Shown piece by piece: positions 1 to 5,541 of a stretch of 6,578 bases of DNA. A model generated the notes under the pieces. It was not told where the DNA came from. It did no database searches and saw only the letters and a program-made list of their open reading frames with translations. The translations under genes and the position numbers were made by a program. Numbering within the stretch: position 1 is the stretch's first letter; every line of letters starts with the position of its first letter. The stretch is from a bacterium (GTDB taxonomy: Bacteria; Bdellovibrionota_C; UBA2361; OMII01): assembly GCA_017853915.1 (NCBI GenBank), contig JAFMIS010000139.1:1-6578 (forward strand), given 5' to 3'.

Positions 1-1058
1 GTTGGCGTGAAAGGTTTGGGGCGACTTTTTTCAACTCTCTTTGAGAGTTCCTGATGGTAGGCACGCCAATTTCTAAGAGCATTGATACACTGTGGAGAGT
101 ACCAGCCGGCGCGGTAGCAGGGGGGCGCGGGGGCGTCGGGTAGTATCTTCTCGAATTTTTCTATGAAGTCCTTACATTGAGAGAGGACAACGCGCATACG
201 CAGGGTGCCGGCCGCTGACAGAGTCTTTTTTTGGTCGGGGTTTTGAATCACGTTAATCTTTTGAATAATGATTTTCTTCTGGGTGGTGTCATTCTTTGCT
301 TTTGCCAGCTCCTCTTCCGCCTGCTGAAGAAGTTGCCGCTGATAATCGCCTCGTAGCGCAGGAGGGATCTTGAGAAGTCTTTCGCGGACATCCCGGATAG
401 AGGGGTCTTCTTTGTCCTCCTTGCGGTCCGCCGGTTCGTCCAACCGTAGGCCCGCCACTTTGCAGGCAATCGATAATATTTGATCGTATAAATTCGCCCC
501 ATCTTCGAGGCTTTTTAGTTTTTGCTCATCGCTCGCGGCGTTGCGAAACGCGGTATCAACGTCCTGAAGAGCCCCTGAAAGCTGTCCCAATCTCTTCGAG
601 TCGTTCTCCGAAAGCCCCACTTTCAAGGCCGGGTCTTGATAGGAGGAACCACCTGAAAATGCGACGAGGTGTTGCTCCTGGTAGGCGCTTCGACAGGAGG
701 GCGCTTCGATCCCGTCGCGGAGGCAGACCGCCACTGGATTATTAGGGTATACCTCGAGCAGACGGTCTATTCGTGCTAGACAGGCAGGATCCTGGGGAGG
801 GCCTTGATACGAGAGGGTTCTCAGCATATCTCCAAAGCAGCGAGAGTTAAGGGATTGCTCTAACGCCGAGGCCAATTCGCTGAGCGTTCGGAGAGATGGA
901 TTCACCTTAAGGCTGTTTTCAGCCATCGTGATCTTTAATTCATTAATGTCTAATGCTTTATCCAGATCTATTTTTGGTTGGGAGGTAGCCGTATTGCCGT
1001 ACGCAAGGGATGCAGCAATAAAAACTAGCGAGAGGATGTGACGAGAGCGCGGTTTCAT
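1..1058 (-). CDS. Secreted cysteine-rich protein of unknown function, 3' end outside window
   Basis: Reading leftward from the ATG at 1058, the frame stays open for 352 codons and runs off the window, so the C-terminus is missing. I do not recognise the family. Residues 1-24 look like a Sec signal peptide: MKPRSR, a hydrophobic stretch (ILSLVFIAASLAYG), then a probable cleavage near Tyr20-Gly21 to Ala24. There is no lipobox cysteine. The mature part has eight cysteines (74, 93, 112, 122, 199, 295, 314, 324), an even number suited to disulfides in an oxidising periplasm. Two blocks share C-x18-C-x9-C spacing (93-122 and 295-324). Residues about 210-280 are charged and probably helical, rich in E, K and Q. 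The start is fixed by the ATGA overlap with the stop of the SGNH hydrolase gene; there is no Shine-Dalgarno, so translation is probably coupled. Envelope location is inferred from the signal peptide and the neighbour; function is unknown. Confidence 0.85.
   Translation of the reverse strand, partial: MKPRSRHILSLVFIAASLAYGNTATSQPKIDLDKALDINELKITMAENSLKVNPSLRTLSELASALEQSLNSRCFGDMLRTLSYQGPPQDPACLARIDRLLEVYPNNPVAVCLRDGIEAPSCRSAYQEQHLVAFSGGSSYQDPALKVGLSENDSKRLGQLSGALQDVDTAFRNAASDEQKLKSLEDGANLYDQILSIACKVAGLRLDEPADRKEDKEDPSIRDVRERLLKIPPALRGDYQRQLLQQAEEELAKAKNDTTQKKIIIQKINVIQNPDQKKTLSAAGTLRMRVVLSQCKDFIEKFEKILPDAPAPPCYRAGWYSPQCINALRNWRAYHQELSKRVEKSRPKPFTP
87..176 (-). repeat. Cysteine module, copy 2, in the secreted protein
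   Basis: This encodes residues 295-324 and matches copy 1 in cysteine spacing and in Ile, two Pro, Arg, Gly and a third Pro at the same offsets. It lies close to the window edge, so more copies could follow in the missing C-terminal part. Confidence 0.55.
693..782 (-). repeat. Cysteine module, copy 1, in the secreted protein
   Basis: This encodes residues 93-122. With the second copy it shares the pattern C-x3-I-x7-P-x2-P-x3-C-x-R-x-G-x3-P-x-C, with nine identical positions in 30 and no gaps. Cys74, 19 residues before Cys93, may mark a further degenerate unit. The repeat is visible at protein level only; the DNA of the copies has diverged. Confidence 0.55.
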
Positions 1059-2104
1059 GAAGAGGATGCATCTAGAAAGTAGGGCGTTAATAACGATCCT
1101 AAAATGTTATGACGAATTGGGCTAGGGTGTGGATCAAATGAGAGCGTAAGGGCTGCCTCTGGAATGTTATCCTGTTTTATGTGTTCTAAAAGTCCTTCTC
1201 GAAGAGGAATAAACTGTATGCCCGAGCGATTTTTGAGCGCATAGAGTCTATTTAAGTCGCTTTTCCATGATTTGCGGGGATTAATAGTCACATAGGTCTT
1301 AAGCCCATGGGATGCCGTTAGCGAGGCGAGCCTCTGGAATGCTCTATTCGGATCAAGCCCCATCTGTTTGATCTGATCGTCAACCGCTTGTGGTGAGAGG
1401 AACTGTTTGCCCAGCTGGACAAACTTCATCGATGAGAGAATACCTCCAGAGCCGGAAATATCGCGAATGAAAAATGGCATGCCAAAATCATTCTGCACAA
1501 AATATACAAGCACGGCGTCGGGATCGAAATCTAATCCGCGCTCCTCGAAGAGAGCGATCTCCTGAAAGGTCGAGTATCCGGGAACGCCAAAATTGAGAAC
1601 TTCAAATCGTGGCGAGCCTTGAGAGATTCTGTTGAGGTTGTTTTCGAGCCGTTGAGCGAATGTTTCGTGCTGTTCAACTCCCCATCCAAATGTAAATGAG
1701 TCTCCAAGGAGAGCGATGCGGAAGACGCCTGCCGGTTTCTTAATTGGACGCTCTGGGGAGCGCATCCCACATGAATTGGTTTGCACACGAGCGCGCACGA
1801 ACGTGAGATCGAGATTGGGTTTCAGGGTGTAAATAATAGAATCATCAGGGTGGGATTGGATGATAGCACGAAGGGATACCGGCCCCTCGGGAGCTGACGA
1901 TGAAGTCGCCGGTTCCTGAGAAGGCTCCATCATCGCGCGACGTACATCCTCTATCGAATTGAATTCAGTTCCGCGGGGCGAGGAGGGGATTACCTGCAAT
2001 GCTATGATACTTATGAACAAGGCTCCTACAGTCCCAAAAGATGCCAGCAGAATCTTCGTCTTCACGGAGAGGGGAGGGGGTTGTGGGGAAGATATCTTCT
2101 GCAT
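1055..2104 (-). CDS. Membrane-anchored SGNH/GDSL-family hydrolase
   Basis: 349 residues from the ATG at 2104. Residues about 17-39 form one hydrophobic anchor (ILLASFGTVGALFISIIAL), followed by a Ser/Pro-rich linker and then the catalytic domain, probably in the periplasm. SGNH blocks seen: block I GDSFTFG with nucleophile Ser136; block II glycine in NFGVPGYS (Gly176); block III asparagine in FVQND (Asn205); block V FDPHPS with Asp324 and His326. The Asp-His spacing is D-x-H rather than the DxxH of TesA-type enzymes. The N-terminal PNLDL...TNSCGMRS segment resembles the stretch before GDS in many bacterial SGNH proteins. The family includes esterases, lipases and O-acetyl-group enzymes; the substrate cannot be told. 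An upstream in-frame GTG at 2188 would add 28 residues ahead of the anchor and overlap the omega-amidase gene; I prefer 2104 because it gives a normal N-terminus, although neither has a clear Shine-Dalgarno. It sits 20 bp after the omega-amidase and overlaps the next gene by ATGA. Confidence 0.87.
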   Translation of the reverse strand: MQKISSPQPPPLSVKTKILLASFGTVGALFISIIALQVIPSSPRGTEFNSIEDVRRAMMEPSQEPATSSSAPEGPVSLRAIIQSHPDDSIIYTLKPNLDLTFVRARVQTNSCGMRSPERPIKKPAGVFRIALLGDSFTFGWGVEQHETFAQRLENNLNRISQGSPRFEVLNFGVPGYSTFQEIALFEERGLDFDPDAVLVYFVQNDFGMPFFIRDISGSGGILSSMKFVQLGKQFLSPQAVDDQIKQMGLDPNRAFQRLASLTASHGLKTYVTINPRKSWKSDLNRLYALKNRSGIQFIPLREGLLEHIKQDNIPEAALTLSFDPHPSPIRHNILGSLLTPYFLDASSS

Positions 2105-2124
2105 GATAGGCGGTGCGATTGTAG

Positions 2125-2904
2125 CTATGTGAGGGGTTTGTATACAGATATTTTTCGATCTCGGAGAGCAGGAAAGGTGTCCCTCCACGAAGCTACCACG
2201 TTTGGTGTTGCATCAACTGTTAAGACCCCTGGAGAGCCATCAAGACGTCCCAGTTCGCTCCCGTCAGGGCCGAAAGCGGCCGAGTCGCCGCTATATTCTA
2301 AGCCGCCTCCTGCCCCCACGCGATTAACCCCAACTACGTAGGCCTGGTTCTCAATCGCGCGTGCTCGCAGGAGCGTGAGCCAGTGTTCGCGACGCGTCGC
2401 CGGCCAGTTGGCCACGATGAAGAAAACGTCCGTTTTGGGAGCGAGTTCCATAAATGGATGACCGAACCTTAGATCATAGCAGATAAATAGAGAGCATCTA
2501 AGATCGCCTATAAGCGTGGTGGTATACGAGTTTCCCGGTGAGTACAACGTAGTTTCGTCGCCGTACGAGAAGAGGTGGATCTTGCGATAGGAAGCCCTGA
2601 CGCCCTCTGGAGAGCATACCCAAGCAGTGTTGTAGAGCTCTCCGGACTCGCTTGTCTCTGGAAGGGATCCCAGAGTGTGCACTTCGTTTGTGCGCGCAAC
2701 TGAAGTTAGAAACTTCAGCCCCTGTGCGGCGCTCTGGCGAGCTATATCCCCCGAGGGCATGGAGAAGCCACACGTGAACATCTCGGGGAATACCAACACT
2801 TCGCCTCCAGCGGCGAGGGCCTGAGACGTCAATGTTTCGCACCGAGCGATACTCTGCGCGGGGTCATTCCAGGCTATGTCAGTTTGGATCAAGCTGATCT
2901 TCAT
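2125..2904 (-). CDS. Omega-amidase / carbon-nitrogen hydrolase, YafV-NIT2 type
   Basis: 259 residues, the normal length for bacterial omega-amidases (YafV class). The nitrilase-superfamily triad is complete: Glu41 in FPEMFTCGF, Lys108 in YRKIHLF and Cys142 in FICYDLRFGHP. The C-terminal half has NWPATRREHW and the ARAIENQAYVVGVNRVG block typical of this branch. Characterised relatives hydrolyse alpha-ketoglutaramate or alpha-ketosuccinamate to the keto acid plus ammonia in the cytoplasm, cleaning up after glutamine or asparagine transaminases. There is no signal peptide or membrane segment. The start at 2904 is chosen because MKISLIQ is the usual first beta strand; the frame stays open 69 codons further up to a GTG at 3111, but that part is Gly/Pro-rich, runs through a terminator-like hairpin and looks non-coding. 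It is first in a leftward operon with the SGNH hydrolase and diverges from an aminotransferase gene, a sensible functional partner. The exact substrate is inferred from the family. Confidence 0.9.
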   Translation of the reverse strand: MKISLIQTDIAWNDPAQSIARCETLTSQALAAGGEVLVFPEMFTCGFSMPSGDIARQSAAQGLKFLTSVARTNEVHTLGSLPETSESGELYNTAWVCSPEGVRASYRKIHLFSYGDETTLYSPGNSYTTTLIGDLRCSLFICYDLRFGHPFMELAPKTDVFFIVANWPATRREHWLTLLRARAIENQAYVVGVNRVGAGGGLEYSGDSAAFGPDGSELGRLDGSPGVLTVDATPNVVASWRDTFPALRDRKISVYKPLT

Positions 2905-2913
2905 ACGCGAGCT

Positions 2914-2929
2914 CACGGTATATCCCGTG
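2914..2929. promoter_or_regulatory. Operator-like inverted repeat
   Basis: CACGG and CCGTG are perfect 5-bp arms around a 6-bp AT-rich centre (TATATC). It starts 10 bp upstream of the omega-amidase ATG, so it could be a repressor site or a small mRNA hairpin near the ribosome-binding site. Arms this short also occur by chance. Confidence 0.25.
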
Positions 2930-2961
2930 CGACCATAGATTACCCCTTTAACCCCGGCCCC

Positions 2962-2987
2962 GCAAATAACCAACCATTCAGCAAATA
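2962..2987. repeat. Short direct repeat GCAAATA x2
   Basis: GCAAATA occurs at 2962-2968 and again at 2981-2987, 19 bp apart, close to two helical turns. It lies mid-way in the divergent control region, where tandem regulator half-sites are common. Seven bases is weak evidence. Confidence 0.2.
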
Positions 2988-3012
2988 GGTGCGTTTTAAC
3001 TGAGTCGACGGC

Positions 3013-3076
3013 GGAGCCGGGGGCTTCATGAGGAGGTTTGCCGACAAAAAGCGGGGGAAAACCCCGCCCGAAGCCC
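3013..3076. other. Nested, mutually exclusive RNA-stem elements
   Basis: GGGCTTC (3021-3027) pairs perfectly with GAAGCCC (3070-3076), enclosing the 3051-3067 hairpin. The same arm can instead pair locally: GGAGCC (3013-3018), a GGG loop, GGCTTC (3022-3027), six pairs with one G-U on the plus strand. The two pairings exclude each other, the arrangement seen in switching leaders. No known riboswitch family is recognised and conservation cannot be judged from one sequence. Confidence 0.35.
3045..3067 (-). terminator. Intrinsic terminator-like hairpin facing the omega-amidase operon
   Basis: Read leftward, GCGGGG, loop TTTTC, CCCCGC forms a 6-bp all-GC stem followed at once by TTTTTG. That is the textbook layout of a rho-independent terminator on the minus strand only; on the plus strand the T-run becomes an A-run before the stem. 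It lies about 140 nt upstream of the omega-amidase ATG with no gene just before it. It could block antisense transcription out of dapL, end a small RNA, or act as a leader attenuator. Confidence 0.55.
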
Positions 3077-3105
3077 TTTGGGTTCACACCAGGTTGCGCT
3101 ATGCT
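3077..3105 (+). promoter_or_regulatory. Weak sigma70-like promoter candidate for dapL
   Basis: TATGCT (3100-3105) is a 4/6 match to the -10 consensus, with TTTGGG (3077-3082) exactly 17 bp upstream as a poor -35. The implied transcript would start near 3112 and leave a leader of about 43 nt before the ATG. The poor -35 keeps this tentative. Confidence 0.2.
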
Positions 3106-3142
3106 TGCCACCGCCTGTGCGCGGAGATTTGAGGAGATAGTC

Positions 3143-3147
3143 GAGGA
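3143..3147 (+). promoter_or_regulatory. dapL: Ribosome-binding site deciding the dapL start
   Basis: GAGGA lies 7 nt before the ATG at 3155. It supports that start over the longer in-frame option at 3038, whose extra 39 codons have no such site and do not resemble the family. Confidence 0.7.
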
Positions 3148-3154
3148 TTCTCAT

Positions 3155-4384
3155 ATGGATGTTCAGAAGCTTTTTGCGGAACGAATTGGTGGCGAGCAGT
3201 TCGGGAAGGTGCAGCAAACCTTCAAATTCACCCTGATCAACAACGCCAAGTTGGAATTCATGCGGAAGAATCCCACTGTTAAGGTGATCGACATGGGAGT
3301 CGGAGAGCCCGAGGAAATTCCCGCGGAGAGCATCATTCACGCGTTGGACCGTGAGGCGCGGGTCAAAGAAAATAGAATATACCCGTGCAATGGTATTCAG
3401 GCCTTTTCAGACGCGGCGGCGCGCTACCTCCAGAGAGCGTTTTCTCTGTCCATGGATCCAAAGACAGAGATTATGCATTGCGTGGGTACCAAAACGGCTT
3501 TAGCGCAGATTCCCCTGGCTTTTGTTAATCCAGGTGATGCCGTACTTACGACCACGCCGGGCTATCCGGTTTTGCCGCGTGTCGCGGAGTGGCTGGGAGC
3601 CCGCTTATTTCAGCTGCCACTTGAGGCAAAGAATAACTATATGCCTGAGAGCGCGCAGTTCGAAGCGCTGATAAAGCGAGAGCGTCCTAAGTTGGTGCTG
3701 CTTAACTACCCAAACAACCCGACCGGCGCGGTTGCTTCGCGGGAGTTCTTTGAACGTGTTGTTCAGCTAGCGCATGAATATTCGTTTTTAGTAGTTCAAG
3801 ACGCCGCGTACGCCGATTATGTTTTTGAGGGAGACTTTATCTCTCCTCTCCATATTCCTGGTGGAAAAGAGGTCACTCTTGAGCTCTATTCGCTCTCCAA
3901 GAGTTACAATATGCAGGGCTATCGTTTGGGGTTTGTGACCGGAGGAGCTCCGTTAGTAAAGGCCTTTGGTTTAGTCAAAGACAACACGGACAATGGTCAG
4001 TTCATCGCTATTCAGCGGGCGGGAATTCACGCCCTCGATTCGTGTCAGGAATTCCTTGCGGCTAATAAGAGGAAGTACGCGCGACGTCTAGAGCGTGTTG
4101 CGTCGATCCTCTCCCGAGCTGGTATAGAGGCCCGCCCAGCGCCGGGAACCTTTTATCTCTATGTGCAGGCCCCTGAAAGCTTTAGGGGGCAGCGCGTCGA
4201 ATCGGCTCAACATCTGGCTGATATGCTTATTGGCCGATACGGACTCATTACTGTACCGTGGGATGAGGCTGGGCCATGCCTGCGATTTTCAATGACTTTT
4301 GAGGTTGGAACTAAGGATTTCGCCTCAGAGGACGAGGTTTTTCAAGCTCTGGAGGAGCGTCTAGTTCACGATCGGTTAGCTTGA
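3155..4384 (+). CDS. dapL: LL-diaminopimelate aminotransferase-type class I/II aminotransferase
   Basis: 409 residues, normal length for PLP fold-type I class I/II aminotransferases. Seen: GVGEPEE near residue 48; NYPNNPTGAV at 184-193; Asp216 in QDAAYADY, which would bind the pyridine nitrogen; SLSKSYNMQGYRLGF with Schiff-base Lys249; and Arg377 in LRFSMTF for the substrate carboxylate. The N-terminus (QKLFAERIGGEQFGK) and KDNTDNGQFIAIQRAGI match what I recall of proteins annotated as LL-diaminopimelate aminotransferase in Planctomycetes/Verrucomicrobia-like bacteria. DapL converts tetrahydrodipicolinate plus glutamate to LL-diaminopimelate in one step, for lysine and peptidoglycan. Related branches act on alanine or aspartate, so specificity is not proven. 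The start is set by GAGGA at 3143-3147. It is cytosolic, first in the rightward group, and diverges from the omega-amidase. No broken motifs were seen. Confidence 0.87.
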   Translation: MDVQKLFAERIGGEQFGKVQQTFKFTLINNAKLEFMRKNPTVKVIDMGVGEPEEIPAESIIHALDREARVKENRIYPCNGIQAFSDAAARYLQRAFSLSMDPKTEIMHCVGTKTALAQIPLAFVNPGDAVLTTTPGYPVLPRVAEWLGARLFQLPLEAKNNYMPESAQFEALIKRERPKLVLLNYPNNPTGAVASREFFERVVQLAHEYSFLVVQDAAYADYVFEGDFISPLHIPGGKEVTLELYSLSKSYNMQGYRLGFVTGGAPLVKAFGLVKDNTDNGQFIAIQRAGIHALDSCQEFLAANKRKYARRLERVASILSRAGIEARPAPGTFYLYVQAPESFRGQRVESAQHLADMLIGRYGLITVPWDEAGPCLRFSMTFEVGTKDFASEDEVFQALEERLVHDRLA

Positions 4385-4386
4385 TC

Positions 4387-4408
4387 CGCTACCCCCTCTC
4401 TGGTAGCG
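4387..4408 (+). terminator. Hairpin just after dapL
   Basis: CGCTACC and GGTAGCG form a perfect 7-bp stem with an 8-nt pyrimidine loop, 2 nt after the dapL stop. No T-run follows directly; the nearest is TTTT about 12 nt on. It may be a weak terminator, a 3'-end stabiliser or a processing site that lowers expression of the next gene. Confidence 0.35.
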
Positions 4409-4475
4409 TCTGCGTAGCATTTTGTGGGGTTGCCAGCACCTGTGCGCACAACTCCAGACGTACAAAGACTGTTTC

Positions 4476-5495
4476 ATGACGTTTTCAGTTTTAGTTTCGA
4501 CATCAAGTTTCATCGACACACCGGGTGCTCATGTCAAAAAGCTGATGGACACGGGATACGAGATCGTAAAGGCTCGAGGGCCCCTCAATCAGGATCAGCT
4601 TCTCTCATATATCGGAGATGGTAAAAAATTCGACGCGTTTCTCTGTGGTGAGGATGACTTCAACTCCAAGGTGCTGCAGGCCGCGGCTCCACGCGTTAAG
4701 GTCATAAGTAAGTATGGTGTAGGCCTTGATAAGATCGATCTGACAGAGGCTGAAAAGTTAGGGATACGGGTCACTAACACGCCAGGCGTGAACCACACCA
4801 CGGTAACCGAACTTACATTTGGACTTCTCTTAAGCCTTACTCGATACATCCCTGAGCAGAACGCTAACGTGCACAAGGGTGAGTGGCGGCGGCAGACAGG
4901 GCGTGAGCTGGCCGGTAAAACGCTTGGTATTCTCGGTTTCGGCCGTGTAGGGAAGGAAGTCGCGAAGCGAGCGATGGCGTTCGGCATGAATGTCAGAGTC
5001 TTCAATACTTCGTGGTCGCCCCAACATGCCGCGTTTCTGGACGAGCTGTCTCAGGTTTTTGCGCACCCACTTTTTTCTGAGTACCCCCCGCAGATAGTTC
5101 GGGCGCCACGAGATGAGGATATCTTTCCTCATGTTGATTTCCTGTCGGTGCACATGAGTCTTACGCGGGATAATCAGTGTTTTCTGAATCGGCGCAGACT
5201 GATGATGTGTCGACGTGGAGTATACATTGTGAATGTGAGCCGTGGAGCTCTGATTGATCAGCGCGCCATGGCGGATTGCGTGAAGTCCGGACACGTCGCG
5301 GGGTATGGAGCAGACGTTCTCGATCCTGAGCCGGTGCAGCTCGATAATCCGCTCTTGGGGTTGCATAACGTGCACCTCACTCCGCATGTGGGAAGCCGTA
5401 CTCATGAGAGTGTGGTGCGCCAAGGAACAGCGGCGGTGGACAATCTTATTAACGCTTTAAAATCCTGCGCGCCTCACAGCACCGCGGCGGCGTAG
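4476..5495 (+). CDS. D-isomer-specific 2-hydroxyacid dehydrogenase, phosphoglycerate dehydrogenase-like (serA-like)
   Basis: 339 residues from the ATG at 4476. Features: KYGVGLDKID (79-88), TPGVNHTTVTEL (102-113), the NAD-binding glycines in GFGRVG (154-159), and the catalytic set Arg256 in NVSRGALID, Glu285 in DVLDPEP and His304 in LTPHVGS. No C-terminal ACT domain follows, so it would be a short, type III-like enzyme without classical serine feedback. Phosphoglycerate dehydrogenases oxidise 3-phosphoglycerate to 3-phosphohydroxypyruvate, the first step to serine; glyoxylate/hydroxypyruvate or other D-2-hydroxyacid reductases cannot be excluded. Between the second Rossmann strand and DFLSVHMSLT (about 180-220) the chain is longer than I expect by roughly 15-20 residues. 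The frame opens earlier, at a TTG at 4422, but MTFSVLVSTSSF is the typical N-terminus; no strong ribosome-binding site is visible. It lies 91 bp after dapL. Confidence 0.88.
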   Translation: MTFSVLVSTSSFIDTPGAHVKKLMDTGYEIVKARGPLNQDQLLSYIGDGKKFDAFLCGEDDFNSKVLQAAAPRVKVISKYGVGLDKIDLTEAEKLGIRVTNTPGVNHTTVTELTFGLLLSLTRYIPEQNANVHKGEWRRQTGRELAGKTLGILGFGRVGKEVAKRAMAFGMNVRVFNTSWSPQHAAFLDELSQVFAHPLFSEYPPQIVRAPRDEDIFPHVDFLSVHMSLTRDNQCFLNRRRLMMCRRGVYIVNVSRGALIDQRAMADCVKSGHVAGYGADVLDPEPVQLDNPLLGLHNVHLTPHVGSRTHESVVRQGTAAVDNLINALKSCAPHSTAAA

Positions 5496-5541
5496 CTCCG
5501 GTCGTTGGTACGACGCGTTGGTGGTTTTCTCGGTCTCCGCT

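Larger units (their letters stand above)
2905..3154. promoter_or_regulatory. Divergent intergenic control region
   Basis: These 250 bp separate the leftward omega-amidase operon from the rightward dapL operon and must hold promoters for both. Seen here: an inverted repeat beside the omega-amidase start (2914-2929), a 7-bp direct repeat (2962-2987), nested inverted repeats (3013-3076), a minus-strand terminator-like hairpin (3045-3067) and a weak promoter for dapL (3077-3105). I found no convincing leftward promoter; a poor candidate on the minus strand is TTGCGG, 17 bp, TAATCT ending close to 2937. No tRNA or recognised riboswitch was seen. Confidence 0.6.

Noticed and set aside
248..502. 84-codon minus-strand reading frame
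   Set aside because: It is in another frame inside the secreted-protein gene; its Arg/Lys-rich composition is typical of an out-of-frame reading.
2105..2188. 28-residue extension of the SGNH hydrolase from a GTG at 2188
   Set aside because: It would overlap the omega-amidase gene by 64 bp and put Cys/Pro-rich residues before the membrane anchor; the ATG at 2104 gives a normal anchor and a 20-bp gap.
2081..2341. 86-codon plus-strand reading frame across the SGNH/omega-amidase junction
   Set aside because: It is antisense to two well-supported genes, with no homology signal or ribosome site.
3030..3045. Plus-strand GAGGAG...TGC...GAC beside a P1-like stem, resembling the core of the SAH riboswitch
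   Set aside because: The conserved AGG before the closing arm is missing, no downstream sequence can form the required pseudoknot with the GAGGAG region, and the setting (no SAH/methionine gene) does not fit.
2905..3111. 69-codon N-terminal extension of the omega-amidase
   Set aside because: The usual family N-terminus begins at 2904; the extension is Gly/Pro-rich, unlike a nitrilase segment, and passes through a terminator-like hairpin.
3038..3154. 39-codon extension of the aminotransferase
   Set aside because: The ATG at 3155 has a well-spaced GAGGA and matches the family start; the extension would translate the hairpin region.
3026..3340. 104-codon minus-strand frame that could be the gene ended by the 3045-3067 terminator
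   Set aside because: It is mostly antisense to the start of dapL, and its 3' end at 3026 lies beyond the hairpin, so the terminator would cut it short.
4830..5423. 197-codon minus-strand reading frame
   Set aside because: It lies entirely antisense to the dehydrogenase, whose motifs are intact, and shows no recognisable domain; it is a shadow.
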